In this document: positions 1-6,325 of the stretch, in pieces | How the letters are laid out: each line of letters opens with the position of its first letter | How positions within the stretch are numbered: the stretch's first letter is position 1 | Source: an uncultured Clostridia bacterium | GTDB taxonomy: Bacteria > Bacillota > Clostridia > Christensenellales > Borkfalkiaceae | DNA: 12,575 bases | Assembly: GCA_947629725.1 (NCBI GenBank) | Contig: CANREU010000030.1 | Coordinates: forward strand, 1-12,575 | Direction of reading: 5' to 3' | The notes under the pieces: model-generated | What the model saw: the letters and a program-made list of their open reading frames with translations, nothing else | The model's database searches: none | What the model was told of the DNA's origin: nothing | Position numbers and translations under genes: made by a program

Positions 1-76
1 ATTCGAACTCGTGCTACCTTTCACAGGTACTACTCCCTTAGCAGGGGAGCCCCTTGAGCCTCTTGGGTACTTCTGC
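1..76 (-). tRNA. tRNA-Ser(GCU), 3' end cut by the window edge
   Basis: Read on the minus strand from 76. The acceptor strand is GCAGAAG (76-70), followed by T8 and A9, a D-arm with CCC...GGG, the anticodon arm CTCCC-CTGCTAA-GGGAG with anticodon GCT, a long class II variable arm (TACC...GGTA), and the T-arm entry GAG-TTCGAAT. The long variable arm together with the GCU anticodon identifies a serine isoacceptor reading AGC/AGU codons. The window begins at the last T-loop base, so the 3' half of the T-stem, the 3' acceptor strand and the CCA end lie outside. It is an edge truncation, not a pseudogene: every visible arm pairs as expected. Confidence 0.93.
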
Positions 77-290
77 ACGTCGCGGCAAACTTCGCTTTGA
101 GCCCTTCGTGCTAAAGCACAAAGGGCAAGTGCGCTCCGTTGCCGCTCCTCTTTCGCAAAAAATCTTGCTGCGCGATCTTTTTTGCGATAGCTGCGGATTT
201 TCGGTTTGCGGCGCACCTCGTCTTACGCTTTTCTTGCGAAAAGTTTCTTCGGAAGACGGCGCTCTTGCGGGCGGCTCGGGTCCGCAAGCG
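77..290 (-). other. Hairpin-dense transcribed leader or small RNA upstream of tRNA-Ser
   Basis: This 213-nt stretch lies between a strong minus-strand promoter (296-324) and the tRNA 5' end, and codes for nothing convincing. Four local inverted repeats follow one another. The first pairs 264-270 with 282-288 (CTTGCGG/CCGCAAG). The second pairs 211-214 and 220-224 with 259-262 and 253-257, and contains an inner stem at 228-233/238-243. The third pairs 153-162 with 178-187 (ten bp, TCGCAAAAAA type). The fourth pairs 82-88 with 139-145 (GCGGCAA/TTGCCGC) around an inner 101-112/115-126 hairpin. No hairpin is followed by a clear U-tract on the minus strand, so transcription probably runs into the tRNA. 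It could be a processed leader, an independent structured RNA, or a repeat insertion between promoter and tRNA. Confidence 0.45.
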
Positions 291-295
291 TTATC

Positions 296-324
296 AATAT
301 ACCATAAATTCGCGGCTTTGTCAA
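296..324 (-). promoter_or_regulatory. Strong sigma-A promoter reading toward tRNA-Ser
   Basis: On the minus strand a perfect TTGACA (324-319) is followed after 17 bp by TATATT (301-296), one mismatch from consensus. Transcription should start near 289 and run toward the tRNA gene. Confidence 0.75.
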
Positions 325-375
325 AGCATTCCCTCGGTCTCACCGAAAAAAAACAAAAAAATTTCGTCCGCCGTC

Positions 376-404
376 TTGCGAATGTTCATAAAGTGTGCTA
401 AAAT
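376..404 (+). promoter_or_regulatory. Sigma-A-type promoter for ppa
   Basis: TTGCGA (376-381), a 17-bp spacer and TAAAAT (399-404), the latter preceded by TGC as in an extended -10. A start near 411 gives a short leader that still holds the GGGAG at 412-416. It also places the in-frame ATG at 403 inside the -10 box, supporting the start at 424. Confidence 0.5.
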
Positions 405-423
405 GAAATACGGGAGCAAGTTT

Positions 424-969
424 ATGAATATTTGGCACGACATTGAAGAGGGTAGAATAAAGCCGGGCAATTTCGAGGCGCTCATCGAGATCCCGCGGGG
501 CAGCAAGGCGAAGTATGAGCTCGATAAGTCCACGGGCCTCTTGCGGCTCGACCGCGTGCTCTACACGTCCACGGTGTACCCCGCGAACTATGGGTTCATT
601 CCGCGCACCTATGCGGACGACGGCGACCCGCTGGACGTGCTCGTTCTCACCAACGAGACCATCTTCCCGATGACCCTCGTCAACTGCTATCCGATCGGGG
701 TCATCAAGATGATCGACGGCGGCGCGCTCGATGAGAAGATCATCGCCATCCCGTTCAAAGATCCCAACTACAACGACTACTACGATATTCACGAGCTGCC
801 CAAGCACGTGTTCGACGAGATGATGCACTTTTTCGAGGTGTATAAAACACTCGAGCACAAAAAGACGACGGTGCGGGAGATCGCCCACCGCGACGAGGCG
901 GTGGAGATCATCCAAAAATGTATCGACCGTTACAAGGAAAAGTTCGGAAAAGAGGGGGGAACAAAATGA
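424..969 (+). CDS. ppa: Inorganic pyrophosphatase, family I
   Basis: A 181-residue soluble enzyme that hydrolyses pyrophosphate to two phosphates in the cytoplasm, pulling nucleotide, tRNA-charging and polymer synthesis forward. The length is close to the usual 170-180 of bacterial family I enzymes. The family signature DDGDPLDVLVL is at residues 65-75. Residues matching the known active site are all present: E22, K30, E32, R44, Y56, D66, D68, D71, D98, D103 and K105. The start at 424 is chosen because GGGAG (412-416) lies 7 nt upstream and homology begins there; the in-frame ATG at 403 lacks an SD and overlaps the -10 box. The stop overlaps the next gene's ATG (ATGA, 966-969), so the two are translationally coupled. 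Confidence 0.95.
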   Translation: MNIWHDIEEGRIKPGNFEALIEIPRGSKAKYELDKSTGLLRLDRVLYTSTVYPANYGFIPRTYADDGDPLDVLVLTNETIFPMTLVNCYPIGVIKMIDGGALDEKIIAIPFKDPNYNDYYDIHELPKHVFDEMMHFFEVYKTLEHKKTTVREIAHRDEAVEIIQKCIDRYKEKFGKEGGTK

Positions 970-1559
970 AGATCGTGTTTATCGGCGATTCCATCACCGA
1001 TTCGGGACGGGACCGCGAGAACGGAAGGGACCTCGGCGAGGGGTACGTGAAGATCGCCGCGGGCAAACTGCGCCTGCTCTATCCCGAGGCGGAGATCGAG
1101 GTGGTCAACCGCGGCGTGAGCGGGGACCGCGTGGCGGACGTGCTCGCCCGCGCGGAGGAGGCGGTGAAGGAGGAGCCCGACATCACCGTGCTGCAAGTGG
1201 GGGTCAACGACGTGTGGCAGGCGGGGGAGAAGCTCTCCGCCGAGGCGTTTGAGAGGGACTACTGCGCCCTCGTGCGCGCGCTGAAAAAGGCGGGCGGGAG
1301 GGTGATCCTCTTGCAGCCCTACGTCCTTAAAGTGGGGGACAAGTCCCGCCTGCGCCCCGCGCTTGCGAAGGCGAACGCGGCCGTGGGGAAGATCGCGGAG
1401 GAGGAAGGGGTGCGCCTCATCCCCCTCGACGAGATCTTTACGGGGGTCTCGCAGGACATCGACCCCGCTCTCTTTGCGGCGGACGGCGTCCATCCCACCC
1501 ACCGCGGCTGCCGCTACATTGCCGACCTTGTCATCAAGGAATTGAAGAAGGACTTGTGA
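966..1559 (+). CDS. SGNH/GDSL-family hydrolase (esterase/lipase type)
   Basis: A 197-residue protein with the SGNH blocks in order. Block I is GDSIT at 7-11 with nucleophile S9. Block II is RGVSGDR around G50-G53. Block III is VGVND at 78-82 with oxyanion N81. Block V is DGVHP at 173-177 with the D173/H176 dyad. The family cleaves ester bonds (acyl groups on lipids, sugars or small molecules); the substrate cannot be read from this sequence. There is no signal peptide or membrane segment, so it is probably cytoplasmic. A strong SD, AGAGGGGGGA (951-960), sits just before the start at 966. It shares an ATGA overlap with ppa and is the last gene of the operon, ending 10 bp before a terminator. 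Confidence 0.88.
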   Translation: MKIVFIGDSITDSGRDRENGRDLGEGYVKIAAGKLRLLYPEAEIEVVNRGVSGDRVADVLARAEEAVKEEPDITVLQVGVNDVWQAGEKLSAEAFERDYCALVRALKKAGGRVILLQPYVLKVGDKSRLRPALAKANAAVGKIAEEEGVRLIPLDEIFTGVSQDIDPALFAADGVHPTHRGCRYIADLVIKELKKDL

Positions 1560-1569
1560 GAAAAAGACC

Positions 1570-1611
1570 CGCCCCCATTCCGCAAAAATGCGGAATGGGG
1601 GCGATTTTTTT
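1570..1611 (+). terminator. Intrinsic terminator of the ppa-SGNH operon
   Basis: A perfect 15-bp stem (1570-1584 with 1589-1603) with an AAAA loop, followed by A and seven T (1605-1611). Confidence 0.95.
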
Positions 1612-1719
1612 GCGTTCCCGCCCTTGCCACCCCCCTATGTCCCCCCGCCGAAGGCAGGGGGTTTGCTCTCTGCGCGCCCCGGCTTACAGTTTTTCACCTC
1701 CTCCCTCGTTTGAGGGGGC

Positions 1720-1915
1720 GGCGCCTTTCCTCTTGCCTCCCCCCTTATACTTGAGGGGGGAGGGTAGGGTGAGGGGTGTGCTCGTTTTCCCGAAAGGACA
1801 AGATTCACTCACTCCGCCTACGGCTCCGCTAGGAATGAGGGAAACTTGCCCTCGCCCTCCTTTGGGGGGCGAGGGGTAGGGGTGCGGGGGCGACTACGCT
1901 CTACATGACGTATTT
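1720..1915. repeat. Dispersed composite repeat, copy A
   Basis: This GC-rich intergenic copy is shared with copy B (4324-4580, same orientation) and copy C (9581-9935, opposite orientation). The block at 1791-1840 matches 4493-4542 at 47 of 50 positions. The block at 1841-1875 matches the reverse complement of 9751-9780. The 25-mer at 1891-1915 is the reverse complement of 9632-9656 with two mismatches. Read on the minus strand, the order of modules is the same as in copy C, so this is a composite element rather than chance low complexity. The remaining 1612-1719 holds GC-rich sequence in which I see no gene. Confidence 0.8.
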
Positions 1916-1939
1916 GTAAGGCGGGCGGAAATCCGTCCC

Positions 1940-4225
1940 CTATGCCGCGGAGGTGAGGCGGACGGTCAGCACGGTCATGTCGTCCTCGGCCTCTCCGCGG
2001 TATTTGCCGAGGGCGGTCTGCAAAATTTCCTCGGCGAGCGATTGCGGGTTGAGGGGGCGCAGGGCGGAGAGATAGGCGCAGAGGTCGGCGGAGGAGCCGA
2101 ACGCCGCGCTCACGCCGTCGCTCATAAACACGAGGAAGTCGTTCTCCTTCATCTGCGCGCGCATGGTGGCGGGGTGGATCGCCTCGAGCATCCCGATGGG
2201 CAAGCTCTCCCCCTCGAGCACCCGCAGCTCCTTCCCCGAGAGGATGAACCCCGCGGGGGAGCCGATCTTCACGACGTCCGCCGTCCCCGTGTCGAGATTG
2301 ACGGCGGCGAGGTCGAGGCAGGAGAAGGTCTCCTGTGCCGAAAAGGCGATGAGGCGGTTTACGGTGCCGAGCACCGTCTCGGAGGGCATCCCCGTCTTAT
2401 AAAAGCTCTCAAGGAGGGAGAGGGTGTGGTCGGAGACGGTGCGCGCCCCCTCCCCGCTGCCCATGCCGTCGGAGAGGGCTACGAGAAACCGCCGCTCGTC
2501 GATCTTCAGAATGGAGTGGGTATCCCCGCTCGCGAGCTCCCCCTTTTTGGGACGGGAGGCGACCCCGAACGCCGCGTCGAAGCGCGCCTTGCGTTTGAGG
2601 ATGTAACAGGTGCGGTCGGAAGTCAGGGGGATCTTTTCGGCGAGGGAAAGGGGGACCTTGAGGGCTTTTCCCGCGACGGCGGCGAGTTTTTTGCCGTCGA
2701 CGCCGTTTTCGAGGGTCATACTCACGGTGAGGCGCTCCCCCTCCCCGTAGAGAAAGATCTCCGAACTCATGAGCCCCGCCGCGGCGAGGGCGTTCGAGAG
2801 GCGCTGCTCCTCGTCCGAAAAGACGAACTCCTCGCTCTGTTCGAGGGCGATGTCCTTCAAAATTTCGCTTACGCCGTGCGCCTGCTCGGCGAGCAGCCTC
2901 CGCCCCTCCCGCGCCGTCTCCATTTCGGCGGCATAGCGGCGGTAGTCGGCGAGGTGTTTGTTGAGGGCGAAGAGGAGCCCCGCAGAGTTCGTGCAGAGGG
3001 AGGCGAGATCGGCGGGCAGGTCCATGAGGCTCACCTTGCCCTTCGCCCGCCCCACGGCGATGAGCCTGTCCATGCTCTCCTCCGCATGCCCGCGCTCGCA
3101 CCGCGCACGGCCGCGGCACCCCGCACAGAGGGAGGAGACGAGCTTTTCCCGCAGTTTGCGTGCGGAACCGTCGGGCGGATCGTCGAAGTCGAAGGCGGTC
3201 TCGATCTCGCGGAAGAGGGCGGAGACCTCGTAGAGCTGTTCGCCCACGGCGCGGCGGTTGCGGTTGATGGCGACGCGCGGCAGCGTCCGCCTTTTGTAGA
3301 GGAGAAGGGTGCGGTTGAGGGCCCTATACGCCTTCTCGGGCACGCACACGGCGGCGACGGCGGGGAGGAGACAGGCGAGGAGGGTGAAGAGGACGGTGAG
3401 GGCGTCCTGCGAGTAGAGCCCGCGGAAGAACTGCACGGCGAGGAAGGCGAGCGCAAGGGCGAGGGCGGCGGCGAATTTCCCGTATCCGCACACGAGGAGG
3501 GGAAGACAGGAGAGCGCGAGAAACTCCGCCGCGGGGAGGGCGGAGCCGCGGGTCACGCAGAGGGGGAGGGAGAGGGCAGCCGCAAAGAGCACGGCGGAGG
3601 CGTCTTTCAGGAGAAGGACGGCGAAGAGAACGCCGAAGAGGGCGAGCGCGAGATAGGGGAGCTCCCCGAGCGCGGAGACGATCCCGAGCCCGAAAAAGAG
3701 CCAGAGGACGCAGATCTCGGAGATGCGGGCGGCGGGGAGACGGCAGCGGAAGGCGCGGTGGAGGAGGGCGTCGAGCCCGCCCTCGAAGAGGAGGGAGAGG
3801 AGGTACAAAAACCCCGCGATGAGCGCCTTCTGCCACACGGCGGGGAAGGGGAAGACGGCGTATCCCGTATGCGGGTACAGGAAGACGAAGGGCAGCGGCG
3901 CGGGGAGGAGCAGGAGGGTTTTTTCCCATCCCATCTTGCGATCAAAGCGCCGATAGAGGGTGAAGACGAGGAGAAAATAGGCGGCGACGATCGCGCAGGC
4001 GAGGAAGGCCTCGAGGGAGAGGAGGGGGACGGACGAGAGCAGGAACCCGACGGCGCAGACAAAGGGGTTGAGTCCGCAGGCGCAGGCGGCGTAGAAGAGG
4101 GCGAGGGAGACGGGCTCCTTTTGCGGGAGAGCGAACCCCATCGCGGCGAGCGCGGCGGTGAGAAGGAGATACCCTCCGACCGTGCGGAAGGAGAGGGCCG
4201 GGCGGCGGAACTTGAATTTTTTCAT
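1940..4225 (-). CDS. spoIIE: Stage II sporulation protein E (membrane PP2C-type phosphatase)
   Basis: A 761-residue protein (Bacillus SpoIIE is about 830). Residues 1 to roughly 300 are a polytopic membrane domain with about ten hydrophobic segments. The middle contains the regulatory region and a Cys cluster (CAGCRGRARC). The C-terminal 200 residues are a PP2C phosphatase domain with metal-binding acidic residues in SDGMGSG (D586), SDGV (D703) and DDMTV (D748/D749). In known sporulators SpoIIE sits at the polar septum and dephosphorylates the anti-anti-sigma factor SpoIIAA, releasing sigma-F in the forespore. The start at 4225 has an SD (GGAGG) 6 nt upstream. It is monocistronic here. The 5' side carries a TATAAT and a phased box array, and both flanks carry direct repeats. 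No clear terminator follows the stop. Confidence 0.96.
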   Translation of the reverse strand: MKKFKFRRPALSFRTVGGYLLLTAALAAMGFALPQKEPVSLALFYAACACGLNPFVCAVGFLLSSVPLLSLEAFLACAIVAAYFLLVFTLYRRFDRKMGWEKTLLLLPAPLPFVFLYPHTGYAVFPFPAVWQKALIAGFLYLLSLLFEGGLDALLHRAFRCRLPAARISEICVLWLFFGLGIVSALGELPYLALALFGVLFAVLLLKDASAVLFAAALSLPLCVTRGSALPAAEFLALSCLPLLVCGYGKFAAALALALAFLAVQFFRGLYSQDALTVLFTLLACLLPAVAAVCVPEKAYRALNRTLLLYKRRTLPRVAINRNRRAVGEQLYEVSALFREIETAFDFDDPPDGSARKLREKLVSSLCAGCRGRARCERGHAEESMDRLIAVGRAKGKVSLMDLPADLASLCTNSAGLLFALNKHLADYRRYAAEMETAREGRRLLAEQAHGVSEILKDIALEQSEEFVFSDEEQRLSNALAAAGLMSSEIFLYGEGERLTVSMTLENGVDGKKLAAVAGKALKVPLSLAEKIPLTSDRTCYILKRKARFDAAFGVASRPKKGELASGDTHSILKIDERRFLVALSDGMGSGEGARTVSDHTLSLLESFYKTGMPSETVLGTVNRLIAFSAQETFSCLDLAAVNLDTGTADVVKIGSPAGFILSGKELRVLEGESLPIGMLEAIHPATMRAQMKENDFLVFMSDGVSAAFGSSADLCAYLSALRPLNPQSLAEEILQTALGKYRGEAEDDMTVLTVRLTSAA

Positions 4226-4245
4226 AGAGACCTCCGTGTGCGCCG

Positions 4246-4251
4246 ATTATA
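4246..4251 (-). promoter_or_regulatory. -10 box of the spoIIE promoter
   Basis: A perfect TATAAT on the minus strand, 20 bp upstream of the spoIIE ATG. No recognisable TTGACA lies 16-18 bp further up, which suggests activator dependence, as is known for Spo0A-driven spoIIE promoters. Confidence 0.6.
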
Positions 4252-4283
4252 TCACGCGCGCGGAGACGGGGAGAAGGGGCATT

Positions 4284-4311
4284 CGGTCGTTTACGGTCGA
4301 AATCGGGCGAA
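4284..4311. promoter_or_regulatory. Three 10-bp-phased boxes, candidate Spo0A operator of spoIIE
   Basis: On the plus strand CGGTCGTT (4284), CGGTCGAA (4294) and CGGGCGAA (4304) repeat with an exact 10-bp period, one helical turn. The second and third differ from the 0A box TGNCGAA only at the first base (G for T). They lie about 45-65 bp upstream of the -10 box, facing against transcription. That a sporulation activator binds here is inference. Confidence 0.4.
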
Positions 4312-4323
4312 AAGGGCAGGACG

Positions 4324-4580
4324 GAATGGGGGGTAGGGGTGCGGGGCGGCGTCCTACCTCTTGCCTCGCCCTTATACTTTCAACACATGCCCTCCCCCCT
4401 GCGTCAGGGGGAGGGGTATTTCAACACTTGCCCTCCCCCTGCGTCAGGGGGAGGGGTAGGGGAGGGGGTCCGCCCACGATATTCTGCAAACACGAAAGGA
4501 CAAGATTCACTCACTCCGCCTATGGCTCCGTTCGGAATGAGGGGAGAGTTTGCCCTCGCCCTCCGGAGAGGGTAGGGGAG
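4324..4580. repeat. Dispersed composite repeat, copy B, with internal tandem duplication
   Basis: It has the same orientation as copy A, and the diagnostic 50-bp block is at 4493-4542. Inside it, 4378-4418 and 4419-4458 are a head-to-tail duplication (41 and 40 nt), differing by one extra C and one A/T change. Each unit contains a CCCTCCCCC...GGGGGAGGG hairpin. No gene is visible here. Confidence 0.8.
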
Positions 4581-4587
4581 GGCAAGG

Positions 4588-4620
4588 AAAATCCCCGCGC
4601 AACCGCACGGGGATATTTCC
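4588..4620 (-). terminator. Intrinsic terminator of the structured RNA
   Basis: On the minus strand a 10-bp stem (4614-4605 with 4600-4591, one U-G pair) has loop GGTT. A T-run at 4591-4588 follows, then CCTT. The U-tract is short, so strength is uncertain. Confidence 0.55.
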
Positions 4621-5077
4621 ATGTGATTCAGTTGTCGGGCAGAGACTTCGCGCTTCTGCGACTCCTCCTACTCCGCCTCTGATACGTCTACCGGCTGCGT
4701 ATCGGCGTTTCAGTCCCGCATCGCTCCCCCGGCGCGGGCTTTATCGGCCTTCTCTTGTGCGAACCTCGTTCGTTGCGGTACCCGATCCCTTCCGCATTCC
4801 CTTCTCGGCCGATTCAGATTTCTGCCCTTTGGGTAGAACTTGAATGGTACATTGGCGTATCCTCCTTCTACGAGATCTTCCGTCCTCGGAGAGTAAACCT
4901 TTTCATATCGTCGTACCTCCCGATATGAGTTTTCGGAGACCTTCCTTTTTGCTTTCCTTCGGGGCTCCCTCAGACTGCGGACTTTCCCGCCCGCGATCTT
5001 CGGTTGCCCTTCGTTACTTGTTCATCGGTCGTTCTCCTGTTTGAAAATAACTTTTTTTGTGAGTTATTTTCTTTTGT
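4588..5077 (-). ncRNA. Unassigned large structured RNA, about 490 nt
   Basis: It has a consensus promoter at 5084-5111, a terminator at 4588-4620 and no substantial ORF. Local helices on the minus strand, in order: 5071-5063/5051-5043 (9 bp); 4990-4987/4980-4977; 4928-4921/4910-4903 (8 bp, loop GGAGGTACGA); 4888-4885/4874-4871; 4845-4841/4816-4812 enclosing 4838-4831/4827-4820; 4811-4807/4749-4745 enclosing two hairpins (4796-4792/4778-4774 and 4772-4768/4764-4760); 4738-4734/4719-4715; 4707-4704/4677-4674 enclosing 4703-4698/4686-4681; 4662-4655/4643-4634 with a 2-nt bulge. The multi-branched layout resembles large structured RNAs in general. I found no match by eye to RNase P, tmRNA, SRP, 6S or T-box RNAs. 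Three mini-ORFs with well-placed SDs lie in its 5' half, so a peptide-coding or dual-function transcript is possible. Confidence 0.6.
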
Positions 5078-5083
5078 GCCTTT

Positions 5084-5111
5084 ATTATAGCATAGATTTC
5101 GGGTTTGTCAA
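5084..5111 (-). promoter_or_regulatory. Consensus sigma-A promoter of the structured RNA
   Basis: Perfect TTGACA (5111-5106), a 16-bp spacer and perfect TATAAT (5089-5084) preceded by TGC (extended -10). Predicted start near 5077. This is the best promoter in the window, consistent with an abundant RNA. Confidence 0.85.
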
Positions 5112-5145
5112 TACTTTTCCGAAAAATTTTCCGAAAAAATTTCCG
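5112..5145. repeat. A/T tract repeat upstream of the RNA promoter
   Basis: The unit TTTTCCGAAAAA recurs about 2.5 times with a 12-13 bp period directly upstream of the -35 box and just past the gerAC stop. It may act as an UP element for the RNA promoter; it is not a convincing terminator for gerAC. Confidence 0.5.
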
Positions 5146-5158
5146 GGACGGGGGAAAG

Positions 5159-6325
5159 TCAGCGCATGGAGCGCACTTCCGTCTTGAAAACGGGCTCGAG
5201 ACGCCCGAGAAAGTCCTCCTTCTCCGCGGCATATTCCTTGAGGGAGGAGCGGTAGAGGGCGCGCTTCAGGAAGAAGACGTCGCACCCGCACGCCTTGCAG
5301 GTCGTAAAGAGCTTTTCGCAGTAGCCCTGCAGCGTCTCACGCGCGTTCTTTACGATCTCCTCCGTCACCTTGTCCGCGGCGACGTCCTCGACGGGCGCCG
5401 TCACGCCGCGGCAGCAGAGGCGGACGGTCACCGAGAGGGAGAGTTCCGCCGTCGGGCCCTTCTTTAAGGAGACGTGCCCGTCGTTTTTCACGACGGTGAG
5501 GGTGACGGGCTCCCCCTGTTCCTCCGCGCCGAAGGTGCCCGCAAACACCTTCCCCTTTAAGAGATTGAAGGCGAGGGTCTCCTCGGGAGAGAGGAGGCCC
5601 ACCATCCTGCCCTCCGAAAAGAGGGCGGTCTCCTCGGCGCTGTACACCTTCTGCTCCTTCTCTTCGGCGACCCCGCCAGCGGGGGGCGCGGCGCTGTCGT
5701 TCTGCCCGCCCCTTTGGCCCGTCATGCGGACAAAGGGCAGATAGCCACTCTTCGAGACGCCGTAGTAACCGATGGCGAAGTCCTTCAAGGTGACGGTGAC
5801 GACCCTCCCCGATTTCACCGCCGCGTCCGAGAAGAGCTTCTCGATGGCGAGGGAGGAGGCGTCGTCGATGGCGCTCACGGAAGAGATGAGTTCCCCCGCC
5901 TCGCCCGCGCAGGCGGCGAGAAGACAGGAATCGGGCATGTAGTCGTTGCGGAGGAAGTAGTTGAGATAGGCGACGGCGTCCTCCTTCACCGCGTTCTCGC
6001 CAAGCACGATAAGGTTGCAGAACACGAGTTTGGGCACCCAGCCCGTCTCGGTGAAGATGGCGGTGACGCAGTCGGAGACCGTCTTCCCCTCCGCGCGGAT
6101 CTCCACGGAGGAAGTGCCGCCCGTCGTGCGGTCGCTCCCCTTGGGGACGGCGATCTGGGCGGTGAGGGCAAAGCCTTCCTCCGTCTTGTCGACGCCGGCG
6201 GCGAGGATGATCGCCGTCTTCTGGATGTCCACGAGCCCGAAGTCGTTGGAGAAGAAGGCGAACGCGACGAGCCCGAGGAGGAGCAGCCACAGTTTCATGG
6301 GCAGGTGGCGGAAGAATTTACGCAT
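5159..6325 (-). CDS. gerAC: Spore germinant receptor C subunit, Ger(x)C family, lacking the lipobox cysteine
   Basis: A 388-residue protein; GerAC proteins are normally about 370-400. The N-terminus has a hydrophobic segment at about 12-25, followed by the family's DIQKTAIILAAGVDK stretch (33-47), where GerC proteins typically read D-x-x-E-I...GID. The rest is the three-domain GerC fold, containing a Gly/Ala/Pro-rich linker. GerAC is normally a lipoprotein on the outer face of the inner spore membrane, assembling with the A and B subunits. Here the usual Gly-Cys-Trp-Asp lipobox is missing: residues 24-33 read FFSNDFGLVD and the first Cys is at 86, so the protein is probably held by an uncleaved N-terminal helix. 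The start at 6325 overlaps gerAB by 8 bp; GGAGG (6340-6336) lies 10 nt upstream. Confidence 0.88.
   Translation of the reverse strand: MRKFFRHLPMKLWLLLLGLVAFAFFSNDFGLVDIQKTAIILAAGVDKTEEGFALTAQIAVPKGSDRTTGGTSSVEIRAEGKTVSDCVTAIFTETGWVPKLVFCNLIVLGENAVKEDAVAYLNYFLRNDYMPDSCLLAACAGEAGELISSVSAIDDASSLAIEKLFSDAAVKSGRVVTVTLKDFAIGYYGVSKSGYLPFVRMTGQRGGQNDSAAPPAGGVAEEKEQKVYSAEETALFSEGRMVGLLSPEETLAFNLLKGKVFAGTFGAEEQGEPVTLTVVKNDGHVSLKKGPTAELSLSVTVRLCCRGVTAPVEDVAADKVTEEIVKNARETLQGYCEKLFTTCKACGCDVFFLKRALYRSSLKEYAAEKEDFLGRLEPVFKTEVRSMR

Noticed and set aside
403..423. In-frame ATG at 403 as ppa start
   Set aside because: Lies in the -10 box, lacks an SD, and adds residues outside the family alignment.
2042..4336. 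764-codon open frame on the plus strand opposite spoIIE
   Set aside because: Mirror of a GC-rich coding frame; Glu/Gly/Arg-biased with no recognisable domain, while the minus strand is clear SpoIIE.
4760..4791. T-box-like word (GGGTACCGC) in the structured RNA
   Set aside because: The conserved T-box core is not matched, and no aminoacyl-tRNA synthetase or amino-acid gene lies downstream; the transcript ends before spoIIE.
4977..4990. GGAAAGTCC word resembling the RNase P RNA conserved region I
   Set aside because: None of the other RNase P conserved regions is found at the expected places.
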